Shown in pieces: positions 52,208-61,600 of a stretch of DNA of 64,000 nucleotides. Positions within the stretch are counted from its first letter, which is position 1. Each line of letters opens with the position of its first letter. Under the pieces are notes generated by a model. It saw nothing but the letters and a program-made list of their open reading frames with translations, made no database searches and was not told where the DNA came from. Source of the stretch: Streptomyces cylindrosporus (GTDB taxonomy: Bacteria; Actinomycetota; Actinomycetes; Streptomycetales; Streptomycetaceae); contig NZ_JALDAY010000002.1 of assembly GCF_022698165.1 (NCBI RefSeq), forward strand, positions 434,001 through 498,000. Direction: 5' to 3'. A program made the position numbers and the translations under genes.

Positions 52208-53064
52208 CCGTCCCCGACCTCCTTCGGCAGGATGCGACGCAGTCTCCCCGGCGGCTGCGGGCGCTTGCTCCACTCGCGCGGGTAGCCGACGGACACCTCC
52301 TCGAAGCGGACGCCCTCGTGCCAGGTGGTCCGCGGGATGTGGAGGTGGCCGTAGACCATGGTCTCCACGCGGAAGCGGCGGTGCCAGTCGGCCGTCAGTT
52401 CCGTGCCGCACCACATGGCGAACTCGGGGTGCCACAGGATGTCGCAGGGGTGCCGGTCCAGCGGGTAGTGGTTGACGAGCACGGTCGGCAGGTCCTCGGG
52501 CAGCGCGGCGAGTCTGCGCTCGGTCTCGGCGACCCGGGCCCGGCACCAGGACTCGCGGGACGGATAGGGGTCCGGGTGCAGCAGGAACTCGTCGTTGCAG
52601 ACGATCCCGGTGCCGTGCGCGTACTCCAGCCCCTGCGCCTTGGTGACACAGCCGGACGGCAGGAAGGAGTAGTCGTAGAGCAGGAACAGCGGGGCGACGG
52701 CCACCGGGCCGCCGGGGCCGTCCCAGACCGGGTACGGGTCCTCGGGGGTGAGGACGCCCAGGTCGCGGCACATGTCGACGAGGTGCTCGTAGCGGGCGAC
52801 GCCGCGCAGGGTGACGGGGTCCCTGGGGTGGGTCCACAGCTCGTGGTTGCCCGGCACCCAGACCACCTGGGCGAAGCGGCCCGCGAGGGTCTTCAGGGCC
52901 CAGCGGATGTCGGACACGGTCTCCGCGACGTCGCCGGCGACGAGCAGCCAGTCCTCGTCGCCGTCGGGGCGCATCGCCTCCACGAGGGCGCGGTTCTCGG
53001 GGTATCCGATGTGGAGGTCGCTGATGGCCAGCAGCTGTCCGGCACCACCGGCCGTCGACGTCAC
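52204..53064 (-). CDS. calcineurin-like metallophosphoesterase
   Basis: This 286-residue protein has all metallophosphoesterase motifs in order: ISDLHIG, LLVAGDVAE, WVPGNHELW, LVNHYPL and VYGHLHIP. I chose GTG 53064 after GGAGGGGG; the frame open to 53094 adds 10 residues. The coupling to a PPTase gene is notable: a linked phosphoesterase could hydrolyse CoA-related or holo-carrier phosphodiesters, acting opposite the PPTase, but this is speculation from position. Confidence 0.88.
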   Translation of the reverse strand: MTSTAGGAGQLLAISDLHIGYPENRALVEAMRPDGDEDWLLVAGDVAETVSDIRWALKTLAGRFAQVVWVPGNHELWTHPRDPVTLRGVARYEHLVDMCRDLGVLTPEDPYPVWDGPGGPVAVAPLFLLYDYSFLPSGCVTKAQGLEYAHGTGIVCNDEFLLHPDPYPSRESWCRARVAETERRLAALPEDLPTVLVNHYPLDRHPCDILWHPEFAMWCGTELTADWHRRFRVETMVYGHLHIPRTTWHEGVRFEEVSVGYPREWSKRPQPPGRLRRILPKEVGDG

Positions 53065-53197
53065 CTGTCGCCCCCTCCGCACTCCCACGCGCATCCGGTC
53101 GCCACCACGACAACATATCCGTGCCGCCCGGACAAGGCGGCACCGGACGGGCGGCGCGGGACCGGCACCTGAGGCCGGGGAATCCGTAACACGTACG

Positions 53198-53228
53198 TTG
53201 CACGCGGGCCCCTCGAAAGCCGTATGAT
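53198..53228 (+). promoter_or_regulatory. probable promoter of the ATP-grasp gene
   Basis: TTGCAC (53198-53203) and TATGAT (53223-53228) are separated by 19 nt, slightly long. Transcription from here gives a leader of about 110 nt before ATG 53349. Confidence 0.5.
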
Positions 53229-53249
53229 CGCCCCAACACCACCGCTACG

Positions 53250-53274
53250 AGCTCCCCTTCACAGGGGCTTTTTG
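53250..53274 (+). terminator. terminator-like hairpin in the ATP-grasp leader
   Basis: CCCCT-TCAC-AGGGG is followed directly by CTTTTTGG, a rare T run in this genome, inside the presumed 5' leader. A second hairpin (GGGCAcGGGC / GCCCTGCCC, about 53298-53326) lies between it and the ribosome-binding site GAAAGGA. Confidence 0.55.
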
Positions 53275-53348
53275 GCGACCCTCCAACTCCCCTGCCCGGG
53301 CACGGGCTTGCTTTGCCCTGCCCGCGAACCTTGAAAGGACGGCCCTGC

Positions 53349-54479
53349 ATGGTCTCTCGCGTACGCGTCTGGCTCAACCGCACGTACGCGGAGAACGTGT
53401 TCTTCATGGATCAGCTACGCCGAAATCCCAGCGATCGGGCGGTGGAGATCCATGCGACACACGGGGACGCCGACTCGCCCGTGCTGGCCGCCGCCGACAC
53501 CGCCGAGCTGGAGCCGGAGGGTCTTTCCCCGGCCGCGTACGTGGAGTTCGCGCTCGCCCAGTGCGAGCGGCGCCGCATCGACGTGTTCGTGCCGCGGCTG
53601 CACCAGTCGGCGATCGTGGCGCACCGCGCGGAGTTCGAGGCCGTCGGTACGGCCCTGCTCGCGCCGCCGCCCGAGGGCGTCGCCGTCTTCGAGGACAAGG
53701 TGATCGCCTACGAGGCCGTGCAGGCGATCGGGGTGCCGGTGCCGCCGTGGTGGCGGGTGCGGTCCGCCGACGAACTCGTCGCCGCCGTCGAGGAGTTGGA
53801 GGCCGGAGGGCACAAGGCGTGCTTCAAGCCGGCGTCCGGTGCGGGCGGGGTCGGCTTCCGGGTGATCACGCGTGCGCCCTTCTCGATGATGCATCTCAAC
53901 GGCTTCCCGAGCCCGTACGTGCCGATGGACCTGGTGCTGACGGCGCTCAAGGAGAGCGACGAGCCGGTCGACTGGATCGTGATGCCGCGGCTGGAGCAGC
54001 CGGAGGTGTCGGTGGACTGCCTGACCGGGCCCGACAACCGGCTGCGGCTGGCCGTGGGACGGACCAAGAACGGGCGGCGGCGCGGGTTCACGCTGCACGA
54101 GCAGTGGCTGGAGCCGGCGCGGCGGATCGCCGAGGGGTTCGGGCTGCACTACCTGTCCAACATCCAGTTCCGGATGTTCGGGGACACCCCGGTGCTGATG
54201 GACGTCAACACGCGGCCCGCGGGCGGACTGCACCAACTGTCGCTGTGCGGGGTCAACGCGCCTTGGGCCGCTGTGCAGTTGGCGCTCGGGGAGGACCCCG
54301 GGGAGATGGTCCCGCCGTTCCTGGGGCAGGACTACACGGTGGTCTCCGGGCCGCGGCCGCTTCGGGCGATCTCGCTTCCGCAGCAGCGGATCGAGGAGGC
54401 CGAGGCGCTGCTGCCGGCCGTCCCGACACCCGCGCCGGTCGACTCCGTCGAGGTGGCGGCCCAGGTACTGCCGCTTTAG
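53349..54479 (+). CDS. ATP-grasp family protein of unknown substrate
   Basis: This 376-residue protein has an ATP-grasp fold: a preATP-grasp part (VRVWLNRTYAENVFFMDQL...DVFVPRLHQSAIVAHR), ATP-binding lysines in VFEDKVIAYEAV and HKACFKPASGAGGVGF (about 150-170), and the Mg-binding Asp/Asn in VLMDVNTRPAGG (about 282). Such enzymes make amide or peptide bonds by acyl-phosphate chemistry. I do not know the acceptor or donor. ATG 53349 follows GAAAGGA. It is a single-gene unit with a structured leader. Confidence 0.82.
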   Translation: MVSRVRVWLNRTYAENVFFMDQLRRNPSDRAVEIHATHGDADSPVLAAADTAELEPEGLSPAAYVEFALAQCERRRIDVFVPRLHQSAIVAHRAEFEAVGTALLAPPPEGVAVFEDKVIAYEAVQAIGVPVPPWWRVRSADELVAAVEELEAGGHKACFKPASGAGGVGFRVITRAPFSMMHLNGFPSPYVPMDLVLTALKESDEPVDWIVMPRLEQPEVSVDCLTGPDNRLRLAVGRTKNGRRRGFTLHEQWLEPARRIAEGFGLHYLSNIQFRMFGDTPVLMDVNTRPAGGLHQLSLCGVNAPWAAVQLALGEDPGEMVPPFLGQDYTVVSGPRPLRAISLPQQRIEEAEALLPAVPTPAPVDSVEVAAQVLPL

Positions 54480-54498
54480 GAAAGACATTTCACTCACC

Positions 54499-54548
54499 GG
54501 TATGGACCAATTCCGCCGTTCGCCTTGACAGCGAGATTGGTCCATACC
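54499..54548. promoter_or_regulatory. paired dre-like elements in the chitinase promoter
   Basis: GGTATGGACCAAT (54499-54511) and ATTGGTCCATACC (54536-54548) are perfect inverted 13-mers. Each resembles the 16-bp DasR element consensus ACTGGTCTAGACCACT (about 11-12 matches), and a -35-like TTGACA (54525-54530) lies between them. Chitinase genes of Streptomyces are known DasR targets. Confidence 0.65.
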
Positions 54549-54618
54549 AACTTGTGTTACGCACCCCTGCACTTCTCTCTGCACTCCCCGAACACCCCCA
54601 TTCCTCCAGGGAGATCGC

Positions 54619-56304
54619 GTGCGCAACACACTCAGACGTTCCAGACGTCGACTCCTTGCCCTGCTCGGCTCCGCCGCTCTCGCCCTTGCCGGAGCCATCG
54701 CCCTTCCGGGTACCGCCCAGGCGGCCAACATCCTGACCAACCCCGGCTTCGAGTCGGGCAGCCTCTCCCCCTGGACCTGTACCGGGAATCTCGGCTCGGT
54801 CGTCTCCTCGCCCGTGCACGGCGGGTCCAAGGCCCTTCAGGGGGCGGTCAGTTCGAGCGACAACGCACAGTGCAGCCAGACCGTCGCCGTGCAGCCGAAC
54901 ACCACCTACTCGCTCAGCGGGTGGGTGCGCGGCTCGTACGTGTACCTCGGCGTCAACGGGGGCGCGTCCACCTGGACCACCTCCCCCTCGGCCTACAGCC
55001 AGCTGACCGTGTCCTTCACGACCGGTGCCGCCCAGACCAGCGCCACCATCTACGTCCACGGCTGGTACGCCCAGGGGACCTACTGGGCCGACGACATCAG
55101 CCTCGACGGGCCCGGCGGCGGTGGCGGCTCCGACACCCAGGCGCCGACCGCGCCGACCGGTCTGACCTCCACCGGCAAGACCTCGTCCAGCGTCTCGCTG
55201 CAGTGGAACGCCGCCACGGACAACGTGGGCGTCACGGCGTACGACATCTACAGCGGCTCCAACAACGTGCTCAGCGTCTCCGGCACGTCCGCCACGGTCA
55301 GCGGGCTCTCGCCCAGCACCGCGTACACCTTCACGGTGAAGGCGCGGGACGCGGCCGGGAACACCTCCGGCGCCTCCAACTCCGTGTCCGTGACCACCGA
55401 TGCGGGCACCGGCGGCGGCAGCGGGTTCAAGCAGGCCGCGCCCTATCTGTACGAGGGCTGGGGCGATCCGCCGAGCCCGAGCACCGTCATGAGCGCCACC
55501 GGCATCAAGTGGTTCACGATGGCCTTCGTGCTGGACTCCGGCGGCTGCACGCCCGCCTGGGACGGCAGCCGGGCGCTGACCGGCGGTGTCGACCAGACGG
55601 CCATCAACAACATCCGGTCGGCCGGCGGTGACATCGTGCCGTCGTTCGGCGGCTGGCAGGGCAGCAAGCTCGGGGCCAACTGCTCCTCCGCGAGCGCGCT
55701 CGCGGGCGCCCTGCAGAAGGTGATCGACGCCTACTCGCTCAAGGCGATCGACATGGACATCGAGAACACGGACGAGTTCGAGAACGAGGCCGTACAGGCG
55801 AAGATCCTCACCGCGCTGAAGACGGTCAAGGCCAACAACCCCGGCCTGAAGACCATCGTCACCTTCGGCACCTCCACCACCGGTCCGACGTACTACGGCA
55901 ACCGGCTCATCGAGCAGGCCCAGTCGCTCGGCGCGAACATCGACGTCTTCACCATCATGCCGTTCGACTTCGGCGGCGGCTCGGACATGTACGGCAACAC
56001 CGTGAACGCGGCCGAGGGGCTGAAGACCAAGCTCAAGTCGACGTTCGGGTGGGACGACGCCACCGCGTACTCCCACATCGGCATCTCCGGCATGAACGGG
56101 CTGTCCGATCAGCAGGAGACGACGACCCCGGCGATCTGGACCCAGATCAAGGACTGGAGCAACAGCCACCACATCGCGCGGCTCGCCTTCTGGTCGGTCA
56201 ACCGTGACCGGCCGTGCGCGGGCGGGGGCGTGGTGAGCAACTGCTCCGGCATCAGCCAGAACAACTGGCAGTTCACCTCGATCACGGCCGGCTTCACCGG
56301 CTGA
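54619..56304 (+). CDS. secreted GH18 chitinase with CBM and FnIII
   Basis: This 561-residue enzyme has a Sec signal (1-36, AQA), a carbohydrate-binding beta-sandwich (38-165), a Gly linker, a fibronectin type III domain (175-262), and a GH18 catalytic barrel (270-561). The catalytic DxDxE is Asp378-Met-Asp380-Ile-Glu382 (AIDMDIEN). The barrel is the compact type without the alpha+beta insertion. It starts with GTG 54619 after AGGGAGA. Likely induced by N-acetylglucosamine via the paired upstream elements. A hairpin follows the stop. Confidence 0.93.
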   Translation: MRNTLRRSRRRLLALLGSAALALAGAIALPGTAQAANILTNPGFESGSLSPWTCTGNLGSVVSSPVHGGSKALQGAVSSSDNAQCSQTVAVQPNTTYSLSGWVRGSYVYLGVNGGASTWTTSPSAYSQLTVSFTTGAAQTSATIYVHGWYAQGTYWADDISLDGPGGGGGSDTQAPTAPTGLTSTGKTSSSVSLQWNAATDNVGVTAYDIYSGSNNVLSVSGTSATVSGLSPSTAYTFTVKARDAAGNTSGASNSVSVTTDAGTGGGSGFKQAAPYLYEGWGDPPSPSTVMSATGIKWFTMAFVLDSGGCTPAWDGSRALTGGVDQTAINNIRSAGGDIVPSFGGWQGSKLGANCSSASALAGALQKVIDAYSLKAIDMDIENTDEFENEAVQAKILTALKTVKANNPGLKTIVTFGTSTTGPTYYGNRLIEQAQSLGANIDVFTIMPFDFGGGSDMYGNTVNAAEGLKTKLKSTFGWDDATAYSHIGISGMNGLSDQQETTTPAIWTQIKDWSNSHHIARLAFWSVNRDRPCAGGGVVSNCSGISQNNWQFTSITAGFTG

Positions 56305-56321
56305 GCCGTACGACGGACGCA

Positions 56322-56360
56322 GGCGTGGGGTCGCCCGCTCAGACCGGGTAGCCCCACGCC
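56322..56360. terminator. bidirectional hairpin between chitinase and sulfotransferase
   Basis: GGCGTGGGG (56322-56330) and CCCCACGCC (56352-56360) are perfect arms, with an inner GCCCG/CGGG pairing. The 3' arm lies in the last codons of the facing sulfotransferase gene. Confidence 0.65.
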
Positions 56361-57229
56361 TTCGCCAACTCCGCGAGACGCGGCGGGAGTTCGGTGGTCT
56401 CGTCGGCGCCGCGGGCGGGCTGGACGCGGCCCGACTTGATGGTGCTGGACCAGTCGCCGAGCTGGGGGCGGAAGGTGCCGTGGTCCTTGCTGCCGTAGTC
56501 GAGCATCGCGGGCTCCCAGTCGACGCCGAGGTAGGCGCACAGGGCTCGGGTCGTGCGCTCCGGGTCGGCGGTGAGCTCCTCGTAGGTGACCACGTGGACG
56601 TCCAGGCTCTGCCGGGCCTCCTCCAGCTTCTCGGCGTAGCGCAGGACCTCGGCGCGGATGGCCTCGTGGTCGGGGTCCTTGCGGCGGTCGGTCAGGGAGG
56701 CGATGACCGCGCCCGGGTGACGCAGCAGCAGGATGTAGCGGGCGCCGGGCCAACATCGGTGCAGACGCGGCCAGATGAGGGTGTTCGGCGGTGTCTTGTC
56801 GACGATGACGTCCTTGCCGCTGCGGGTGAGCTCCAGGTGCAGCACCCGGTCCCACAGCATGTGTTCCAGCTCGGTCTTGTCGAGTTCGAGCGCCTCCATG
56901 GCCGCCGGGGTGAACGAGCGGGACATGTCCACGTGCAGGGTGCGCAGATGCATCTCGTGCGGGGCACGGATACGGCTGTGGCTGTTCAGCAGGACCCGCA
57001 GCAGCGTCGAGCCGGAACGCACGGAGGACAGCACGAAGACCGGCGACTCCACCAGACGCGGAGCGGGCGGGGCGGTGTACGACGACTTCGACGTGCCGTA
57101 CGACATCCTCGACGTACGCGGCGACGGCACGGCGTCCAGCGTGCGGCGCGGCGGGCTCACCGCCTGCGCCATGAGCCTCCCCCGACGCTTGAGTCCCTTG
57201 CCGATCGCGGACATACGCGGCTCACGCAC
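56339..57229 (-). CDS. PAPS-dependent sulfotransferase
   Basis: This 296-residue protein is of the bacterial Sulfotransfer_3 type. The 5'-phosphosulfate loop is SSVRSGSTLLRVLLNSH (about residues 68-84) and the 3'-phosphate-binding segment is YILLLRHPGAVIASL (about 165-179). An Arg-rich amino terminus of about 60 residues precedes the fold. It would transfer sulfate from PAPS to an unknown acceptor (carbohydrate or natural product). GTG 57229 has AAAGG at good distance; ATG 57214 is possible. Confidence 0.85.
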   Translation of the reverse strand: MREPRMSAIGKGLKRRGRLMAQAVSPPRRTLDAVPSPRTSRMSYGTSKSSYTAPPAPRLVESPVFVLSSVRSGSTLLRVLLNSHSRIRAPHEMHLRTLHVDMSRSFTPAAMEALELDKTELEHMLWDRVLHLELTRSGKDVIVDKTPPNTLIWPRLHRCWPGARYILLLRHPGAVIASLTDRRKDPDHEAIRAEVLRYAEKLEEARQSLDVHVVTYEELTADPERTTRALCAYLGVDWEPAMLDYGSKDHGTFRPQLGDWSSTIKSGRVQPARGADETTELPPRLAELAKAWGYPV

Positions 57230-57304
57230 GCTGGCACCTTTCTCTCGTCTTTCGGCGGCATCACAGGGGTGGAAGACGAACTCCAGGTGTCCGGGAAAAG
57301 AACG

Positions 57305-57345
57305 CCCCTGGTCGCGGCCGCCCGGAACTGGGCCGCGACCAGGGG
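57305..57345 (-). terminator. terminator after the GH29 gene
   Basis: CCCCTGGTCGCGGC (57305-57318) and GCCGCGACCAGGGG (57332-57345) are perfect 14-bp arms. On the minus strand the hairpin is followed by CGTTCTTTT, a real T run, so it ends the GH38-GH29 transcript. Confidence 0.82.
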
Positions 57346-57396
57346 ACTTACCGTTTTCTTAATTCTCGATGGGAATCGGGCAGCCTGTGAGCGGGC

Positions 57397-58647
57397 TCAG
57401 AACCGGCCCGCTCCCCGGTACAGCTCCAGCTCCCCGTCCAGCTCGACCTTGAGCACCGTGGCGTACGGGTCCAGGTCGGCCTGCGCGGGCGGGTCGATCC
57501 ACACCACGCCGACCGCCTCGTGCAGCCCGCCCACGACCCGGTGCGCGAGCTCCGTGCCGCTGCCGAGCACGCTCACCCGGCTGACCTTGGTCGCCAGGCC
57601 CCGCACCCCGATCTCGGCGCGCGGGATGTCGAACAGGGTGAGGTAGAGGGTGCGCCGGTCGGCGGAGAGGGTGCTCGGCCCGTAGTGGTGCCCGGCCGGC
57701 AGCCCGCGCACCGTCCCGTACACGCTCTCCGCGTGCTTGCGGATCCACTCCCCCAGCCCTTCCAGGCGCTCGACCTGCGGCTGCGGGACGGTGCCGTCCT
57801 CCATCGGGCCGACGTCGAGCAGCAGGTTGCCGCCCCCGCCGATGGTCTCGGTGAAGTACCGGATGAGCTGGGCGAGGGACTTGTGGTTGTGGTCGTGGTG
57901 CTGGTAGCCCCACGAGTCGTTGATCGTCAGGCACAGCTCCCAGGGGCCGTCCGGCGGCACGACGGGGGCGCCCTGCTCGGGGGTGGCGTAGTCGCCCTCG
58001 CTGAGCATGCGGGCGTTGAACACCACGTCCGGCACGAACGACCGGATGAGCGCGGCGAGTTCGGGGATGCGCCACTGCGCCTCGCTGCGGTCCCACTCGC
58101 CGTCGAACCACATCAGGTCGGGCCGGTAGCGGGAGGCCAGCTCCCTGATCTGACCGTCCCGGTAGGCGATGAACCGCTCCCAGGCCGCCAGGTCCTCGTC
58201 CTCGGCCGCCACCTCGGAGTAGCGGTTGTCCTCCTGCTCCGGTGGGCGGCCCGGCTTGCGCGTGGAGGCGTAGTCGGGGTGGTTCCAGTCGGAGTGGGAG
58301 TAGTAGAGGCCGACCTTGAGGCCCTTCTCGCGCAGGGCCTCGGCGTACGGGCCGACGTAGTCCCTGCCGAGGTTGAGGTCGCCGTACTCCGTATCCCACA
58401 GGGCCACGCCGTCGTGGTGACGGGTCGTCAGCACGGCGTACTTCGCGCCCGCCCGGGCGAACAGGTCCGCCCAGGCGCGCGGGTCGTACTCGGCGCCGGT
58501 GAAGCGCTCCAGCTGGGACATGTACTGCTCGTGCGGCACGATGTCGTCGTAGAACGACCAGGACTCCTGGACGCCGTCGACGGCGTAGATGCCCCAGTGC
58601 ACGAAGATCCCCAACTTGGCGTCGGTGAACCAGGGTTGCATCGCCAC
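57397..58647 (-). CDS. GH29 alpha-L-fucosidase
   Basis: This 416-residue enzyme is of the fucosidase family, with the amino-terminal KLGIFVHWGIYAV, the RHHDG histidines (77-78) and the nucleophile Asp182 in LMWFDGEW. It has no signal peptide, so it acts on imported glycans or small fucosides. It starts at GTG 58647 or ATG 58641. It follows the GH38 mannosidase with a 4-nt gap, so they form one operon for complex glycan breakdown. Confidence 0.92.
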   Translation of the reverse strand: MAMQPWFTDAKLGIFVHWGIYAVDGVQESWSFYDDIVPHEQYMSQLERFTGAEYDPRAWADLFARAGAKYAVLTTRHHDGVALWDTEYGDLNLGRDYVGPYAEALREKGLKVGLYYSHSDWNHPDYASTRKPGRPPEQEDNRYSEVAAEDEDLAAWERFIAYRDGQIRELASRYRPDLMWFDGEWDRSEAQWRIPELAALIRSFVPDVVFNARMLSEGDYATPEQGAPVVPPDGPWELCLTINDSWGYQHHDHNHKSLAQLIRYFTETIGGGGNLLLDVGPMEDGTVPQPQVERLEGLGEWIRKHAESVYGTVRGLPAGHHYGPSTLSADRRTLYLTLFDIPRAEIGVRGLATKVSRVSVLGSGTELAHRVVGGLHEAVGVVWIDPPAQADLDPYATVLKVELDGELELYRGAGRF

Positions 58648-58651
58648 GGGG

Positions 58652-61600
58652 TCAGCCCCTGCGCAGCCGGAGCGTCAGGATCTGGAAGGGCCGCAACTCG
58701 ACGCGGACACCGCCGTCAACGAGCTCCGCGTCCTCCTGCGGACGCTCCAGCAGGTCGGTGACCTGGGCGCCGGCGAGCGCGAAGCCCGTGCGCAGTACGC
58801 CGGTCGCGCGACCGCCGCTCGACTCGTAGAGCCGTACGACGACATCGCCGGAGGCGTCGTCCGCGAGCTTGACCGCCTCGACGGTCAGGCCCTGGCCGTC
58901 CACGGAGACGACCGGCTCGGGCGCGCCCGCCGAATCGGCCACCCGCAGCGGCAGGTTGAGGGCGTACCCCTCGGCGACCGCGTCCTCGATGCTCGCGCCG
59001 GGCAGCAGCGAGTAGGTGAAGCGGTGGCGGCCCTGGTCGGCCCCGGGGTCCGGTACGCGCGGGGCGCGCACCAGGCTGAGGCGGACCGTGGTGGTCGTGC
59101 CGCCGTCCTCGCGGACCGTGCGGGAGACGTCGTGGCCGTACGTCGAGTCGTTGAGGACCGCGACGCCGTAGCCGGGCTCGGCGATGTGCACCCAGCGGTG
59201 GCCGGAGACCTCGAAACGGGCCGCCTCCCAGCTGGTGTTGGTGTGCGTGGGCCGCTGGATGTGACCGTAGGCGATCTCCGCCGAGGAGTGCGGGGCGCGG
59301 ATGTCCACCGGGAAGCCGGCCTTGAGGAACTTCTCGGCCTCGTGCCAGTCGATGTCCGTCTCGAAGTCGATCCGGGGGCTGCCCGCGCGCACGGTGATCG
59401 TCTGGGTGATCTTCGAGCCCTTGCCGAAGGAGCGCGTGACGCGGATCGAGCCGAGCAGCGGGTCCTCGTCGACGACCGTGATCTCGGAGGCGTCCAGCAG
59501 GTCGGTGTAGCGGTTCTTGTAGTGCTTGTCGACGTCCCAGGCGTCCCAGTAGTTCGGGAGGTCGGTGTGCAGACGGAGCAGGTTGCCCTTGTCGGCGAGG
59601 ACTTCACGACCAGCGGCCCGGAGATCGCGTACCGAGGAGAGCGTGCCGTCCTCCGCCACCTCGACGCGGACCAGACCGTTGTCGAGGACCCGGCCGCTCA
59701 CCGTCACCGGCGTCGGCACCGTCTCGGCGGCGAGGGCCGCGCTGCCGCTCGCGGGCACCTCGACGTACATCGGGACACCGGTGGCCGTGCGGATGACCTC
59801 GGCGCGGTCGAAGGGGCTGGTGTTGAAGACGCGGGTGGTGCCGCCGCCCAGCGCCGACACCGCCTCGGCGGTCAGCTCCTCCAACTCCTTTGCCACACGC
59901 GCGTATTCGGCCTCCGCCTCGCGGTGCACCCAGGCGATCGACGAGCCCGGCAGGATGTCGTGGAACTGGTGCAGCAGCACCGTCTTCCACAGCCGGTCCA
60001 GCTTCTCGTACGGGTAGGCGTAGCCCGGCGCGTGCAGCGCGGCCGTCGTCGCCCACAACTCGGCCTCGCGCAGCTTGTGTTCGCTGCGGCGGTTGCCCTG
60101 CTTGGTGCGGGCCTGGGAGGTGTAGGTGGCGCGGTGCAGCTCCAGGTAGAGCTCGCCGACCCAGACCGGGGCGTCCGGGTACTCCTCGCGGGCCTTGGCG
60201 AAGAAGTCGTCCGGGTGCTCGACGACGACCTTGGGCGAGCCCTCCAGGTCGGCGAGCCGGCGGGCGCGCTCCATGATCTCGCGGGTGGGGCCGCCACCGC
60301 CGTCGCCCCAGCCGAAGGGGGCCAGCGAGCGGGTGGCGCCGCCCTTCTCGGCGTAGTTGCGGACCGCGCGGGACATCTCCTCGCCGCTGAAGCGGGCGTT
60401 GTAGGTGTCGACCGGCGGGAAGTGCGTGAAGATGCGGGTGCCGTCGATGCCCTCCCACCAGAAGGTGTGGTGGGGGAACTTGTTGGTCTGGTTCCAGGAG
60501 ATCTTCTGGGTGAGGAACCACTCGTTGCCGGCCAGCTTGGCGAGCTGCGGGTAGGCCGCGGTGTAGCCGAAGGAGTCCGGCAGCCACACGCCCTTGGTCT
60601 CGATGCCGAAGTGCTCGATGAAGAAGCGCTTGCCGTGGATGAGCTGGCGGGCGACCGCCTCGCCACCGGGCAGGTTGCCGTCGGCCTCCACCCACATGCC
60701 GCCGACCGGCGCCCACTGGCCCTTCTTCACGGACTCCTGGATGCGGGCCCACACCTGCGGGTAGTTGTCGCGCACCCACTCGTACTGCTGGGCCTGCGAG
60801 CAGGCGAAGATGAACTCCTCGTACTCCTCGGCCAGGGACGTGACGTTGGAGAAGGTGCGGGACGTCTTGCGCTTGGTCTCGCGGATCGGCCACAGCCAGG
60901 CCGAGTCGATGTGCGCGTGGCCGACGCCGGAGATGATGTGCGCGCTGGCGTTGGCGGGCTTGGACAGCACCGGCTTCAGCGCCTCGCGGACCGCGGCGGC
61001 CGAGCCGGAGACGTCGTCCAGGTCGAGCAGGTCCAGGGCCCGGTCGAGCGCGTGCGTGATCTCGTGCCGGCGCGGGTCGTGCTCGCCGAGCTCCACCATC
61101 AGCTCGCGCAGCACCTGGAGGTCGAGGTCGAGGTGCCAGACCTCCTCGTCGAGGACGGCGAGGTCGGCGCGCCTGAAGGTGTACAGGGGCTTGTCGCCGG
61201 CGGTGAGGACGTCGCCGAGCGGGGTGGGGGCCGCGAAGTCGTTGGCGAGGATGTCGGGGTTGGAGGCCGCCTCGACCAGGTAGTCGACCTGCTCCCCGCC
61301 CGTCGCGGGGTTCGCGACCCGTACGTACTGGTTGAGCGGGTTGACCGCCTTCAGTGGGGTGCCGTCGGTGAGGTGGACCAGGGCCTCGGCCTGGTTGCCG
61401 GGCCAGTCGCCGACGAAGCCGAGGTCGATGACCGCCTCGACCCGCTTGCCGGCCCACTCGGCGGGCACCTGCCCGCTCATCCGGAACCAGGTCGTGCCCC
61501 AGGGCGGGCCCCACGGGGTGTCCATCGCGAAGGGGGCGTACGGGGCGGCCGCGGCCTCCTCGAAGGAGACCGGCTCGCCCGGTGCCTGCCAGGCCTCGAC

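Noticed and set aside
51524..54479. Idea that PPTase, phosphoesterase and ATP-grasp genes form a natural-product cluster
   Set aside because: No PKS, NRPS, precursor peptide, exporter or resistance gene is present, and the ATP-grasp gene is divergent with its own promoter.
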